A stretch of DNA of 64,000 nucleotides from Talinum fruticosum (GCA_021018815.1 JAITYX010000078.1:310001-374000); one strand, 5' to 3'; shown: positions 45,799 through 57,871, counted from the first letter of the stretch. Made by a program: numbers and translations. Notes: generated from the sequence alone by a model not told the origin.

Positions 45799-47644
45799 GC
45801 ACCTATGTTAATGAAGAATCCAATCCAAATTCCGGATAAAATAAATTTTCCCCTGCTTAACACACATATGGATGATGTGCACGTGTAGTACCCTTCCCTT
45901 CTTAGACGCTGCCTTTACGACCACTTTTCGATGCAATCAAGCTAAGGATTTAGGTGATTTGATATTAAGTAACCATGATAACCATGGTAACCACTTGACA
46001 ATTTCCGCAATATATATCATATATGTGTCCTGATATAATCTAATCTGTTAATTTAAAATAATATTTTAAATTATTTATAAAATATCAATAAATAAATAAA
46101 TAATATTTTTGTTCGATGTTGTTTAGATATAAAGGGGTAGAAATCAAGAAAGATCAACCAAAAAAGATAACCGAACAATGGCTATGTGCTTCCAATTTTT
46201 CCGACGATTTTCCGATAAGTCCTCCATTTTTCCGGCGAGGCTTCTATGTTTTCCGGTGAAGCTTTTATTTTTTCCGACTTTCACCTCTATTCCAGTCACC
46301 ATAGTTCATTTTCCGGCGCATGATCTTCGTCCGATGGAGAAAGAGTCATTTCTTGCCGGAAAATATGGAGATCCGACATCCAATCTAATACGGAATTTGA
46401 CAACATGCATAACTACGATTCTTAAGCAAATAGCCAGCATCGGTCTCAACAACCTCACCGTTCATTTGAGAGAGACGGGGTACAAAGAGGGGGAGGGAAA
46501 ATTAAGGTTGGGATGTTATGGGGTGGGAAGCATGACTTGATAGTAACCGGAAAAATAATTCATGTATCACCGGCTAAAATGGTGTGCGTGTTTTGGAAAA
46601 TAGGTGGGCATGGGTTTGGTGTTTGTCGGAAAAGGAGTATTGGAAGAAGAATGGTGGGTGGGAGGGGTTTTGGGGAATGATTCATCCAAACACAACATAG
46701 AAAAATATATATATATTTTTGTTTTATTTTACTTTTCTAAATTTATTAAAAAATAATTTACTAAATTAAATATTAAAAAATTTAATGGTTAAGATTAAAT
46801 CAAAACACTTATACGGTTCATATCGCAGAGTCACCATGGTTATCATTTTGTGACAACCACTATATCATTTTGTGACAAACCGTGCCTAATCGATCGGACG
46901 ATGGAGGTATCAGCCCAAACCCACTCTCAACGGAATAGGTAAAGCCCAAAGCCCATTAGAGTTAGGATTTTCTCCTAAATTACAGTAAATTACTACCTTA
47001 TCCCCATTAAATATCTTTATAAATACTCACCTACCCCCATCAAATCACAAGCTCACATCACCAATCCCAACACTTTCGACTCTTGAAAAGTCTCACAAAT
47101 CCTCAAAAATCCTTACTCGATAAGAAAATCCTAAAATCACATAAATTCCCCTTTCGCACGCATCGAGAAATATTTTCCTCGATTCGCCAATTCGATTCGC
47201 CACACTAATTTGAGCATCAAAGGGCGTTCTCCGAGATACACCCCTCGGGGCTTCGTTTTTGCAGGTTTCGTATCTACCATGTGGAATCCATCTTATCACG
47301 CCACACTCTCGCAACCGGAGTAGTAAATCCTCTTTCCCTCCGAATTATCATCCACATCATCACACCCGTTTTCCTTCGGAAATAGAAATAAACGAAAGAT
47401 AGAAAAATTTAAACGAAATAAATTGAAATTAAAAGGTGGTTTCCTGAGAGGACGCATAATTAATGATGTTCATTCTCTTAAATATGGCCGTACTCAAAAT
47501 AATAAATCGATCTACATTTTTTATATGTCCGGAAGATTATGTTGCTCAACAAGCAATATGGCCACCATGTCTACAAGTATAATAGCTTCAAAACTGCCAA
47601 TAAACTATCCCCTCATTTACAAACTATTATGTGGTGTTTGATTA
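45799..47644. other. Intergenic DNA with weak features
   Basis: A plus-strand open frame of 120 codons at 46178-46540 (MAMCFQFFRRFSDKSS...) has no recognised domain and uses repeated TTTTCCGGCG words, so I do not call a gene. A near-perfect 17-bp inverted pair (ATGATAACCATGGTAAC at 45975, its inverse at 46830-46846) brackets it. A TATA-like TTTATAAATACT lies at 47017. Nothing else was recognised. Confidence 0.35.
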
Positions 47645-47652
47645 CGAGTAAT

Positions 47653-48229
47653 TATACCTGGCAATCGGGTCATTCGGTTCGGGTTCGATTCGGGTTAGTT
47701 CGGTTCGGGTTAATTTCGAGTCGATATTGTTCGGGTCCTGTTCGGTTTCGGGTTCGGGTCAACTTCGGTTTGGGTCAACTTCGGGTCGATCTCGTTCGGG
47801 TTCGTTCGGCTTCGGTTCGGGTCAACTTCGGTTCGGTTCAACTTCGGGTCAATCTCGTTCGGGTTTGATTCGGGTTAATTTCGGATTTAGTCGTAATCGG
47901 GTCACTTTTTGAGTCAAAATCGATTCAAAATTGTACTACTATAGGCACAAAAGTCCATCATGAGAGACCCAAAAAAAATGTGGGTTGGGTCACTTTTATT
48001 CGGGTTAAATCGATTCGGATCCGATTCGGTTCGGGTCATTTTGGGTTCGGTTCGGGTCATTTTGCATTCGGGTCGGTTTCGGTTCGGATCATTTCGGGTT
48101 GGTTCGGTTCGGGTCGGTTCATTTCGGTTTTCGGGTCAAAATCGATTCAACTGTTTCGGATGTCGGTTCGGTTTGGGTTTTGGGTCGTTCGGGTTGACCC
48201 GTTCGGTTCGGGTCAATTTTGCCAGTCTA
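47653..48229. mobile_element. hAT-type MITE rich in TTCGGGT repeats
   Basis: 577 bp. Ends TATACCTGGCAATCGGGTC and TTTTGCCAGTCTA. Flanks CGAGTAAT (47645-47652) and CAGGTAAT (48230-48237) match at 6 of 8, consistent with an 8-bp duplication. The interior is almost wholly TTCGGGTTCGGGTCAA-like words. No coding capacity. The TGGCAA start and the 8-bp duplication point to hAT. Confidence 0.75.
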
Positions 48230-49310
48230 CAGGTAATGCAATAGAGATGTAATATATTCAATTTTCTATATTCAATTATGTAATATAGTTAGGTATATAA
48301 TGTAATGGGACAATAATTACATTCCCATGTTTGGTTATATAAAATGAGTAATGTAATCATAAAGGTAATGTATTATTTCAATGACAAAAAATAGTAATTA
48401 AATTATTGTAATGGAGATAAATGTTATTTAAATAAAAATTTAAAATGCATATTTAGATTTGAGCTTTTAAAAATATTTTCTATCAAATAATCGAGTTTTA
48501 TTTTATTTTTTCGTGCCAAATATCAATTATATTATTCTAATAACAATAAATGTCGTAATAGAGATACATGTTATCCACATGAAAGCATTTTAAATTCAAA
48601 ATCATATTTGAGATTTTTTAATTTATAAAATTTTTTGGTGGCAAAAAAGATCAACTCGTATTATTTTAGTCACGATAAACGTTTGTTGTAGTGAAATAAA
48701 TATTATCCAAATAAAAAAAATTTAAATTCTAAATTTGTATTTGGGCTTTTTAATCTTTTCTATTATATAATTAAGTTTTGAATTTTTTCATTAATCAAAA
48801 ATATTAACTGAAATTATTTTATTGATGATAAATATTTATTGAATGAAAGATAAATTTTAACAAGTTAAAAAATTGATCTAAAAATTTTAATGTAAGCTTC
48901 TTTTATCTTTTTAATCGAATAGTTAAATTTTAAATCTCAAATGTTGAAATTGAATTTTTCTCTTGATGATCATCGATCATATCATATATTAAGATAATAG
49001 AAGAAAGAAAATCAAGTTCCTTCTCAATTAGATGAATTTTTTGCTTACCAAGGAGGAGAGAGAAAAATGATATAGAATAGAGAGAGAGAGCGGGAAAGAG
49101 TGAGAACTATTGCAAGTGTATTAAAATTTAATCACAAGAATAGATGTAATCATGATTGTTTGATGAATGTCTAACTAATTATAATTATATAGGTAGATGT
49201 TAATGTGATTACAATGCAATTTTGTTTGTATTATAAAATTGTAACCAAACATAATAATATAATGAACATTACCAATTTAATTATATCAAACCAAACATGT
49301 CCTTGATCCT
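48230..49310. repeat. AT-rich MITE-like unit around the hAT MITE
   Basis: GTGTTTGATTAC at about 47632 is mirrored by ATCAAACCAAACATG at about 49287-49302. Internal inverted words such as TAATGTAATGGGACAATAATTACATTCCCATG also suggest an older, larger inverted-repeat element into which the 577-bp MITE inserted. Boundaries are uncertain. Confidence 0.35.
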
Positions 49311-49870
49311 AAAAGTTCTCTATGTATAGTAATACCATGAAGTATAACTTTTCTTCTATTTTTTAATTTTTTAAACATTTCCTGTATCTTTTTATTTCGT
49401 CCAATTATCTATTAATAAGTGATTTGAAAATATAAAATATTCTACTACACAAATACCATTTAACAATTAATTTGGTACAGAAGGAGTTTATATTGTAACT
49501 CATGGTTTACTTTCCAAGATAGACTCAAAGATATATTATTTATTTAGACATAGGGAAATTTTGAGAATTTTTTTAAAAAAAAAGGAAAAAGAGAAGGCTT
49601 GTGTCTAGGTATATATGGCATAGTCTATGATACGATTCCATCCCTCCCGCGAAATAGGAGAAAGAAATGTACACTCAGAAAAACTGAGGCTAATAACTGC
49701 AATACTGTGCATGAAGTCTTTTTTCCCTTCTTGTTCTTTTTGTCATTGACTAAGGTATAATGGCCCATAAGATTAATACCACAAGGCAAAGTACGAAACG
49801 TGATAATAAAATATTCCACCTTATATATAATAATAATTAGTTCAAGTGGTTATTAACACTTCTTTCCCTT
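49311..49870. other. Gap with no recognised feature
   Basis: AT-rich DNA with no conserved coding sequence or terminal repeats seen. Confidence 0.4.
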
Positions 49871-50202
49871 TAGCACTATATTTGGATTGAAGGGAGGGAG
49901 TGGGAAAGGTGGGGAATAAAGGTTACCTAACTTTAACTCTCCTTATTTAAAACGATTAGATGAGGTGAAGGAGGGGAAATGTCTCGTCTTTTTTTCTTTT
50001 ATTAACCTCATTCCTCCCTCCTCCAAATGACAGGGGAAGAAAAATATTTAACTGTTCACCCTCATTCTCCTTCATCTCTCATATTGAAAATATTTAAATA
50101 AGGAGAACATAATGAATCTTACTTCTCTTCACTTCCCTTCCATTACCTTTCTCTCTCTTCCTCTTTCCTCCCCTCTTTAATTTCAATACAAATATACTAT
50201 TA
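49871..50202. mobile_element. MITE with CACTATATTTGG-type ends
   Basis: 332 bp. Left end TAGCACTATATTTGGATTGAA is the inverse of the right end TTCAATACAAATATACTATTA at most positions. The arms are GA-rich and CT-rich respectively. Target duplication could be TA but is not decisive. Confidence 0.55.
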
Positions 50203-50302
50203 AGGTTTAAACTTTAAGTATCGTTGAATTGAGAAAATTCTATCTCTTATGTCAATTATCGGTAAATTTAAGTCTAACCTGATTTGAAAGCGCGTTGAAA
50301 TT

Positions 50303-50307
50303 CTTAT
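50303..50307. repeat. Left target-site duplication of element G
   Basis: CTTAT, repeated exactly at 63011-63015 beyond the other LTR. Two 5-bp copies 12.7 kb apart fix the limits of G. Confidence 0.7.
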
Positions 50308-50499
50308 TATAAATACAAATTTTGAGTCTAAAATAAATAAAGATAGGAAATTAGGAAACAAATATAAAATTTGTAAACATAAATTTCGAGTCTAAAATAA
50401 ATAAAGACAGAAAATTAGGAAACAAATATAAAATTTGTAAACACAAATTTCGAGTTTAAAATAAATAAAGACAAAAATTAGGAAACAAATATAATTTGT
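50308..50499. repeat. 64-bp tandem triplication at the LTR end of G
   Basis: The word CGAGTCTAAAATAAATAAAG recurs at steps of 64 bp (GAG at 50324, 50388, 50452), with near-identical sequence between. The 5' LTR has a single copy. Confidence 0.85.
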
Positions 50500-51043
50500 A
50501 TTGATTTTTGTTTAATGGGTACAATCTCCGTATTGAATACAATTTATGTAATCCTCCGATTCAATCTCCGTGTGACTTGAACGATTCGAGTGCGTTGTAT
50601 CTTGATCTCGATCGTTGATGTAAAGCCGGATGATGAACGCTAGGTGGTTCTTGATCCGGATGTGATGAGAGTCTTGAATCCGAATCGTTGACTCCGATTT
50701 TGAACCGTTGCGGACTTTGATCGTTGACGCTTGATAGTTGGATGTTATTTGCGATCCGAGCTCCGAATTTTACGAGATGTTGAATGTGTCTAGAAAATGA
50801 AGGGATGACCTCTATTTATAACCTTTTTGGAGTTACGGTTTGACTTGGGTTTTGGGCTCAGGCCCATAATTTAGTAATTATTTCTTAAAAGAAATATTTA
50901 CTATTTACTGCGTCATCAGTGACACGTGGCGAGTTCTAATTAGTTGGAATTTAATTTCTTTTGATTTTAATTTTAAAGGCTTTTTCAAAGCCAATTTTAC
51001 AAATGGCGGCAAATAGTTGGCTAATAAATTTTTAGCTCCTACA
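50308..51043 (-). repeat. 3' LTR of element G
   Basis: 736 bp ending CTCCTACA at 51043. It pairs with 62482-63010. It is longer because the U5 end is triplicated (64-bp unit) and because it keeps about 80 bp (around 50560-50640) missing from the other LTR. A TATA word (TATAAATAGAG on the minus strand) is at 50812-50821. The outer terminus is degenerate (TATAAATAC where the 5' LTR has TGTAAAACAC). Confidence 0.82.
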
Positions 51044-51056
51044 AATGCCCCATTCG
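51044..51056 (-). promoter_or_regulatory. Polypurine-like tract of element G
   Basis: The minus strand reads CGAATGGGGCATT just before the LTR start TGTAGGAG. It is a plausible primer for plus-strand synthesis, shorter than in element C. Confidence 0.5.
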
Positions 51057-52800
51057 AGAGTCAACTAGCGTGCACGAGCTTTCTTGAATGCTTGGAGCGG
51101 TTGTATCTCGAACATTTAGAAAATGATTGATACGAGTCGATTTTGATCACCTTTTTGGAACTTTTTAACTCAACGCGATACGATACTGGAATTACTTAGG
51201 TAGCATGTTTGGACTTATTTAGGTATAATTCGTAGGATCCCCTTGCTTTGTTTAATATGTGGGTCACTCAAAAAAAATTTTAAATAAAAATATGGTGATT
51301 AACCATCAAATGTAGAAAAATTATTTATGTACTGGAGAGAGAGAGAACAGGTTTCACGCCACTATAACCTTTCCCCTGCACAATTAATTGCCTTCACATA
51401 TTTTGAATTTGTGGGTAATAGGCTGTTCACCAGACAACTTTTCATTTCTCCTCTTTAAATTACTCAAAATGGGTCTCTCTCTCTCTCTCCAAAGCCTTCA
51501 ATGGCTTCTTGTTTCTCCCTCATGCTCTCTTTGCTCTTCATCCCGGCAGCTTTAGTCTTCGACGGAGAAACGCCTGCCGCCGCCGGCTTCTTCCGGTCCC
51601 GCAGCCAACGCCTTTCCGGTGGGCAGGTCTCCGTCGGGGCAGCCACTCTCCGAACTTTTCAGCCGTCAAACGCGTCGCCGTCTGTCTCCAGCCCTGCCGC
51701 TGGTCGACGACTTCGTTCTGGGTAAAGGCGGCGGCACCGCTTTCCGGCTTCGACACAACTTTTCTGTCTGTCTTCTCTCTTTTCTTTGGCATGCGTTGAA
51801 CCAGGCGTTTCTCTATCCTTTCGTTTTCAGAACCCGGCGACATGGGTCTGCTTCGAACACCAAACGGCGCAGAATTTTCATCTAGATGTGGGCGGTGTGG
51901 TTTCCTTTTTTGGACAGCGATGGTCTCAAGTGTTGGAGCCAAAGAAAGCTGCTTGAGGTAAATTTGTGAGATCTTGTTTAGACCCATTCGGGATTTGGCA
52001 GTGGCGAACGGGGTTCCGGAGACACCATCCCACCTTCTTCTTTCCTCCTTTTCGTCAGATTTAATTTTTGTCAGATTTAATAGCTTTGATAATGAAGTAG
52101 GAGGCTCATGCCAGAGACTTGTAGGATATATAATAGTCCTATTTAGATTCGAATTCTTACGAATTCTATACGTGTTTGGGGAAAACCGAGTTGAATCCTT
52201 GGATTTTGTTTCTCACCTGCTTTCAGGACAATTTGTAGAAGACTTACGTGATAAAATTCTGATTTTTTTGTTTATCTTGTAAATTATCACTTATCCGAAG
52301 GATAAAGTTTGAAGAGTTTGTAACTGACTGGGAATGTAAGTCTCAGACTCAGAGACGATTATATAAACGCATTATATTTACTCTTCTTCCTCCCTGTGCT
52401 TCTTTGCTTTCGAAGTCTTGTGCCCGGTTTGCAGGTTCTTGTTCTTCCTTCATTCTTTTGATTGATTTTTTTTTCTGAAGATTCAGCGCGTCAGATTTTC
52501 TGCTATGAATTGCTCTGCTTTTATTCATTCGGACCTTGCCTTTTACAATGGAACCTTAGCTCTTCATTGAATATCTGATGATTTTCTTTTTCTGAGCACC
52601 CCTTTTCCTTTTTTTTTTTTTGCATTTCTTTTCATTGTGAAGCAAGCTGATGTTATCTGGCCTTAGCTTTGTTTGTCATGGCTTCTCTTTTTTTTTTTTC
52701 AATTTGGAAGAAGATGATGCAAGCTGGACATGGCTTGCCTCCTATGTTTTCTTTGTTGTTGTGTATGCCGAGGCTTGCTTCGTTCCTCTATTAGCTTTGA
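51057..52800. other. Internal region of G with gene-like CT/GC-rich segment
   Basis: At 51470-51960 composition changes: a (CT)n run, then CpG-rich sequence. A plus-strand frame from 51501 begins MASCFSLMLSLLFIPAALVF, which looks like a secretion signal, but it ends after 74 codons. A GT donor-like site (GAGGTAAAT) follows near 51955. TATATAAAC lies at 52360. It could be a captured 5' exon of a host gene or chance. No family recognised. Confidence 0.3.
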
Positions 52801-52806
52801 AAATTC

Positions 52807-52890
52807 AGCTTGATATTGAATTTTACCTGTAAAGCTTATGGAAGTCTCTGGAAATTGATATTGAATTCTTCCTGTAAAGCTCGTGGCTTG
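52807..52890. repeat. Short imperfect tandem duplication
   Basis: GATATTGAATTTTACCTGTAAAGC is repeated about 45 bp later as GATATTGAATTCTTCCTG plus TAAAGC. Confidence 0.6.
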
Positions 52891-53129
52891 CTCGGTTCTG
52901 ATGAAGCGAAAAAGTTGTTTCTGCAATTACCGGAACTAGTGCCTGAATTTAGGGGAAAATAACACCTTAGTGTAATTTGCCAATAATTGAATGACGCATA
53001 TATGGTGGTGTAAATTTCCCAAAGACAGTTAATGAATTATGACAAAAGTTCACGTGAAATTCCATTACTTTGTCCTTCCCCACCTTTTTTTTTTTGGGTA
53101 AATATTTAACTAAATATTAACTATTAACC

Positions 53130-53257
53130 GGCAATTTTACATGATCTCTATTCTTCAAAACTAACTCCTATTTTTCTTCTTGCAAATCTTCCTGGCAATT
53201 TTACATGATCTTTATTCTTCAAAACTAACTCCTATTTTTCTTCTTGCAAATCTTCCT
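53130..53257. repeat. 64-bp tandem duplication
   Basis: Two nearly identical 64-bp units starting GGCAATTTTACATGATCT, differing at one or two positions. They lie directly before the minisatellite array. Confidence 0.9.
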
Positions 53258-53282
53258 GCTATCCAGAGTGAATCATTCACAA

Positions 53283-54103
53283 CAACACTTAACTCGGAGA
53301 CATCAAAGCGAGCCATTTGACTCATCCGACTCATCCGACCCGGAGACGTCGGAGCAATTTATTCGACTCGAGTCTCGTAACGAGCCATCAAACTTATCCG
53401 ACCTAGAGACATCAAAGCGATTTATTCGACTTTGAGTCTCGAAACGAGCCATCCGGCTTTATTCGACCCGGAGATGTCGGAGCGATTTATTCGACTCCGA
53501 GTTTTAGAACGAGCCATCCGACTTTTCCGACTCGGAGACGTCGGAGCGATTTATTCGACTCGAGTCTCGAAACGAGCCATTCGACTCATTCGAGTTATCC
53601 GACCCGGAGACATTAGAGCGATTTATTCGACTCCGAGTCTTAGAACGAGCCATCCGACTTATTCGACCCGGAGACATCGGAGCGATTTATTCGACTCCGA
53701 GTCTTAGAATAAGCTATCCGACTTTTCCGACTCGGAGACGTCGGAGCGATTTATTCGACTCCGAGTCTCGAAACGAGCCATATGACTTTCCCTACCCGAG
53801 AGACGTCAAAGTGATTTATTCGACTCGAGCCTCGGAATGAGCCATCCACGGAGACGTCGGAGCGATTTATTTGACTAAGAGTCTCGGAACGAGCCATCCC
53901 GCTTATCCGACCCGGAGATGTCGGAGCGGTTTATTCGACGCAGAATTTCGAACGAGCCATCCGACTTATCCGACCCGGAGACGCCAAAGCAATTTATTCG
54001 ACTCGGAGATATAAAGTGATACATGCGAATCGGAGAAGTCATCCGACTCGGAGACATCAAAGCCAGTCATCCAACTCGGAGACATTGGAGCCGGTTATCC
54101 GAA
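53283..54103. repeat. Minisatellite array A in element G (about 64-bp unit)
   Basis: About 12 units built from CGGAGACGTCGGAGCGATTT, ATTCGACTCCGAGTCTCG and AACGAGCCATCCGACTTAT. GGAGAC recurs at intervals of about 63-66 bp, with shorter units near 53850 and from 54000 onward. Open frames run through it but are low-complexity and differ between units. Lies between the coding remnant and the 3' LTR of G. Confidence 0.9.
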
Positions 54104-54215
54104 AAATTGACTTTTGGTTAATCCCTTACATGTCTTACTCTCTTAAGGTACATGAACGAGGTTAGATCTCTTTCAATGACTAAAGGATCTATTTGGTGAC
54201 CTGGGAATCTTTAAT

Positions 54216-54563
54216 TTGAATGACTTGAGAGTCTTTTAGACTTGCATTTTGTTTGATTTGAGAGTCTTGAGTTTACGTGACTTGAAAGTCTTGATTTCAT
54301 GTGATTTGAGAGTCTTTAATTTGAGTGACTTGAGGGTCCTTTTAATGACTTGAGAGTCTCTAATTTGAGTACTTGAGATTCTTGATCGAGTTTACATGAC
54401 TTGAGAGTCTTGAATTTACGTGACTTGAGAGTCTTGAATTTACGTGACTTGAAAGTCTTGAATTTACGTGACTTGAGAGTCTTGAATTTACGTGACTTGA
54501 AAGTCTTGAATTTACGTGACTTGAGAGTCTTAAATTTGTGTGACTTGAGAGTCTTGAATTTTG
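54216..54563. repeat. Minisatellite array B in element G (24-bp unit)
   Basis: The unit TGACTTGAGAGTCTTGAATT plus TACG recurs every 24 bp. Units at 54400-54560 are nearly identical; those at 54216-54400 are degenerate. The period is a multiple of three, so it translates as a repeating RVLNLRDL peptide, but there is no sign that it is expressed. Confidence 0.9.
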
Positions 54564-54707
54564 ATATTATTTTATGTTGGGATTGGTTTTGAGTATACTA
54601 TAGTAAACCCAAACTTAATTTCAAGTTTACGAATAATCAAAAATACCAACATACCCTCTTTTTTTTTCGCGCGACTGTGCTCAAGTTTATTCTTAAGTTG
54701 CCTACGT

Positions 54708-54712
54708 ACCTT
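54708..54712. repeat. Left target-site duplication of solo LTR F
   Basis: ACCTT, repeated exactly at 59296-59300. Confidence 0.8.
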
Positions 54713-54969
54713 TGAAAGTTTGTTCTTGGAGAAGTTAAGTCATCCTAGAGGGGGAGGGGGTTGAATAGGGTGATGGAAGATTTTTGAGAAAATCAAACTC
54801 TTTTTGCACGTAACTAATTAAGAAGCAAATTACGAGTCTAAATTGAACTCGGAAAAGTGTAAACTCGGATATACGTGGAAACTCTCCTGCGGCAGAAAAC
54901 CGCGGACGGTGTCAATCCGGACACCAAGTCAAATCCACTAAATGAATCCTCAATTACATCGAATATGAT

Positions 54970-57871
54970 CGTAACACCCCTAGACCCACCCTAGGAGTAT
55001 TACATGACGGGGTTCCCGAGAGGAACCCCTAAGGTCGTTTAAGGTCTCAACTTGGGGTTAATAACCCTTTCTTAGATTGGCGAAGCGCGGTTGCGGGTTT
55101 TCAAAGGTTTTTCGGAAATTTCGGCAGAGTTTCCTCTGTAATATGGCTAATCCCATAGGCTTAAAGCCTTAACCCCGCACGATTTGCAATCTTAAACTCA
55201 ACGAGCCACACGCTCGGAGTAACACAACACGGACTCAACGAGCCACACGCTCGGAGTATTCACATAAGGCTTTTACATTCTTGGTCAAAACTTAAGTTCA
55301 AATACAACCGATCTTTACAACATCCTTACAAACAAAAGACAAATAAATATCCGAGTAAGACCAGGCATCTCCTATCCGATTGCTATTTCGAAAGCCAAAG
55401 GCAACTCCTGCGAGTCTTAACTTCGTACCGAAATGTTGGTGATGTCATGAGCTCACTAGCCCAGTGAATAATCCAAACCCAACCCCGGTTTCACTTTGCA
55501 CATTAATTCATTAACAAACACACGTAAATTCAGTATTCATTCATAACATGCAATTCAAATCATACATGCTTAAGACATGCGAGATTCTAAACTTACCAAC
55601 TTGCCGAGAAACATAATGACATCACTTACTCATGAATTCAATCAAACAGACTTCATTCATCTTTCTACGTAAGTAAGTCATAGAATCATTCATCATGTAA
55701 ATCATTCATCACGTAAATCATATCTTAGTTCTTATCGTATTCATTTCTTACGAAATCGGGATTCGTTCTTCTTCTCATTCTTTTTCTTGAGTTTAATCAT
55801 GCATTTCATAAATCATCGATTCATTCTTTCTTGTTCGTCATGCATGATCATTCGATTCTTCATATCATAATTCTTTTAAGTCTTCTTAGTTCGAATGGAA
55901 AGAAGATTTATGTTCCGCTCTAAAGACTCAATTCTTGGAGCCAAAACAATTCGTGGGTTCGGTTCACGGAGGCATACAATTCGTGGCCTCGAGGCAAAAC
56001 AATTCGTGGCCTCGAGGCGGCCTCCCTTCCCCGAAGGACGCATATCGTCAATAATTTTTGGAAGCAATTCAATTCGTGGCTTCGGGTTGACATACACTTC
56101 TATGGCCATAGCTTCGAGAGGGTTCTTTAATTCGTGAGGTCTTAGATCAATAACACAATCCTTTCTCCCTTCTTTAGTTCTTTATATTTCTTATTTTCTT
56201 ATTACTTATACATAAGATATACTTAATTCATATAATTCATGCTCAATAAGTTTATGCGTAACTTCTATGAAACAAGCAATTCACATAAGCAAGTTCCAAC
56301 TCAAGTACGATCAATTCATTTCACATACGCATGCTTATGTCATTTATAATCGATGTAATTCGGGATAAACACATAATCACATAAACATGCCAACTAGGAT
56401 TCCCATCAATGAACTCATCGTTTTCATGATCGCGTATTATCGCGTATAAGTGGTTTATGGTTCTATATCTTTTCTTAATCAATATATATCCTTTAGTGTA
56501 GCCACATAGCTTCTTAAATTTCAGTTCTTAATTCGAGTTACTCACTTAGTTCCGATTTAGCCCAAAACAGCACATTTTTACTTAAAATTGCATATCTCCC
56601 AATCTACTCATCCAATGCATACCAAATTTTACAGGAAATTTCCATATATTGCCACAAAACTGCAGTAAAATTTTCAGAAAATTTGGGCTACACATGAATT
56701 CACAGAAATTCGGACAGCATGCTTAATTCATAAAAATCTGCACATGAATCACGAAATTAACTTTCCGATTTTTCCCCTAATTCTGCTCAAGCTAATCTCA
56801 TCCAATTCTCAATAATCATGCTCAATAATCATGCTCAATAATACTTAAACATCACAAATTCAGAACTAGATATCACATAATCACAACATGCTCTTTGATT
56901 CGTGAGTTGCTAATTTAGTGAATTTAAGCCTTCAACTTCTTCAATTAAGCCTAGGGTTTCCAATTTCATACTTCAAATTCATGTTCAATCCACCTAATTC
57001 ATTTTGATTCTTGAGGATGAATTCAGATTACTCACCTTAGATTCTTAGAGGTTCTAAGAATTTAAGTTTGAAGATTTTCGGATTAGTTGTGCTTTACTTT
57101 ACTTTCTTCTCCCTTCTTCTTTCCCGACCCTCTCGCTTCTTCCTCTTGCTGCCTCGGTCCCGTCTCCGACTTCCTCTATTTTGGTCTAGTTCTAGTCCTC
57201 TTCGTCTCCCTCCTCGCGTCGCTGGCCGCGGAACCCCTTCGGTCCCCTCTTTCGCTCGGCCTCTCTACTCTTCTCTTTCTTCGTTTTGCTCGGCCTCCCG
57301 AGCTCTCACTCTCCCTTGCCCACCGACAGCGGCACCCTTACCGTTCAGGCGACCACCAGCCACCGGCCTCTCGCGCTCTCTCTCTCTCTCGCTCGTCCTG
57401 CTCCTTCTCGCTTTCCCGTTCTTCCGCTTCTTCTCTCTTTCCTCTCGGTCTCCCTCTCGCTCTGCTCTCTTTCCCTTTGCTCTCTTTCTCGCTTCCTTCA
57501 TTCCCTTCGTTCTTCTTCTTTTTCTCAGTCTCATTCCCACTCTCTCTCCTCTTTTAATTTCTACACTTAATTAATTTGCTCGCTAACTTTCAATTGGACC
57601 CCTCTCTTTCTCCTTACTTAATCTTGACGACTCCTCTCAAATGCCAGCAATCTCCATTTCTCATTTCCTTTTCTTTTTATTTTAATTGGGCCCAACTAGC
57701 TTCACAAGGCCCAATCTAGCTAGCCCACGCTCGGGTTTCAATCCTCGGGTTCTAATTCCGACTCGGAAAAATCAATAATTCACTTAATTTAATAATTTCG
57801 AATTTTTCACTTAACTTTCGAGTAGCTTAATTCATTACCAGTGCAAGCACCTGAAATTTCGAGATCTTACA
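54970..57871. mobile_element. 2.9-kb solo LTR H nested in LTR F
   Basis: Begins CGTAACACCCCTAG (usual LTR start TGTAACACC with one change) and ends GATCTTACA. Flanks ATGAT (54965-54969) and ATGAC (57872-57876) match at four of five, a 5-bp duplication inside LTR F. No coding sequence: open frames in the CT-rich stretch 57060-57560 are low-complexity. Length and ends suggest a Ty3-type (perhaps chromovirus) LTR, from memory. Orientation was not determined. Confidence 0.7.

Noticed and set aside
47727..48244. Gly/Ser/Arg-rich frames (FGSG repeats)
   Set aside because: Translation of the TTCGGGT-repeat MITE in several frames; the 8-bp flanking duplication shows that it is a transposon.
51538..51987. 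149-codon minus-strand frame
   Set aside because: Arg-rich shadow of the GC-rich segment in element G; no conserved motif.
53432..53707. 91-codon frame in the 64-bp array
   Set aside because: Low-complexity translation of tandem repeats; the frame does not match the period and differs between units.
53283..54103. CRISPR-like array
   Set aside because: This is eukaryotic DNA; units are contiguous and variable rather than identical repeats separated by unique spacers.
54401..54592. Repeating RVLNLRDL peptide, leucine-rich-like
   Set aside because: It is the translation of a 24-bp minisatellite; the degenerate flanking units break the frame and there is no promoter or start context.
57068..57574. 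168-codon frame and overlapping frames rich in Leu, Ser, Phe and Arg
   Set aside because: CT-rich low-complexity part of solo LTR H; three frames are open at once and no domain is visible.
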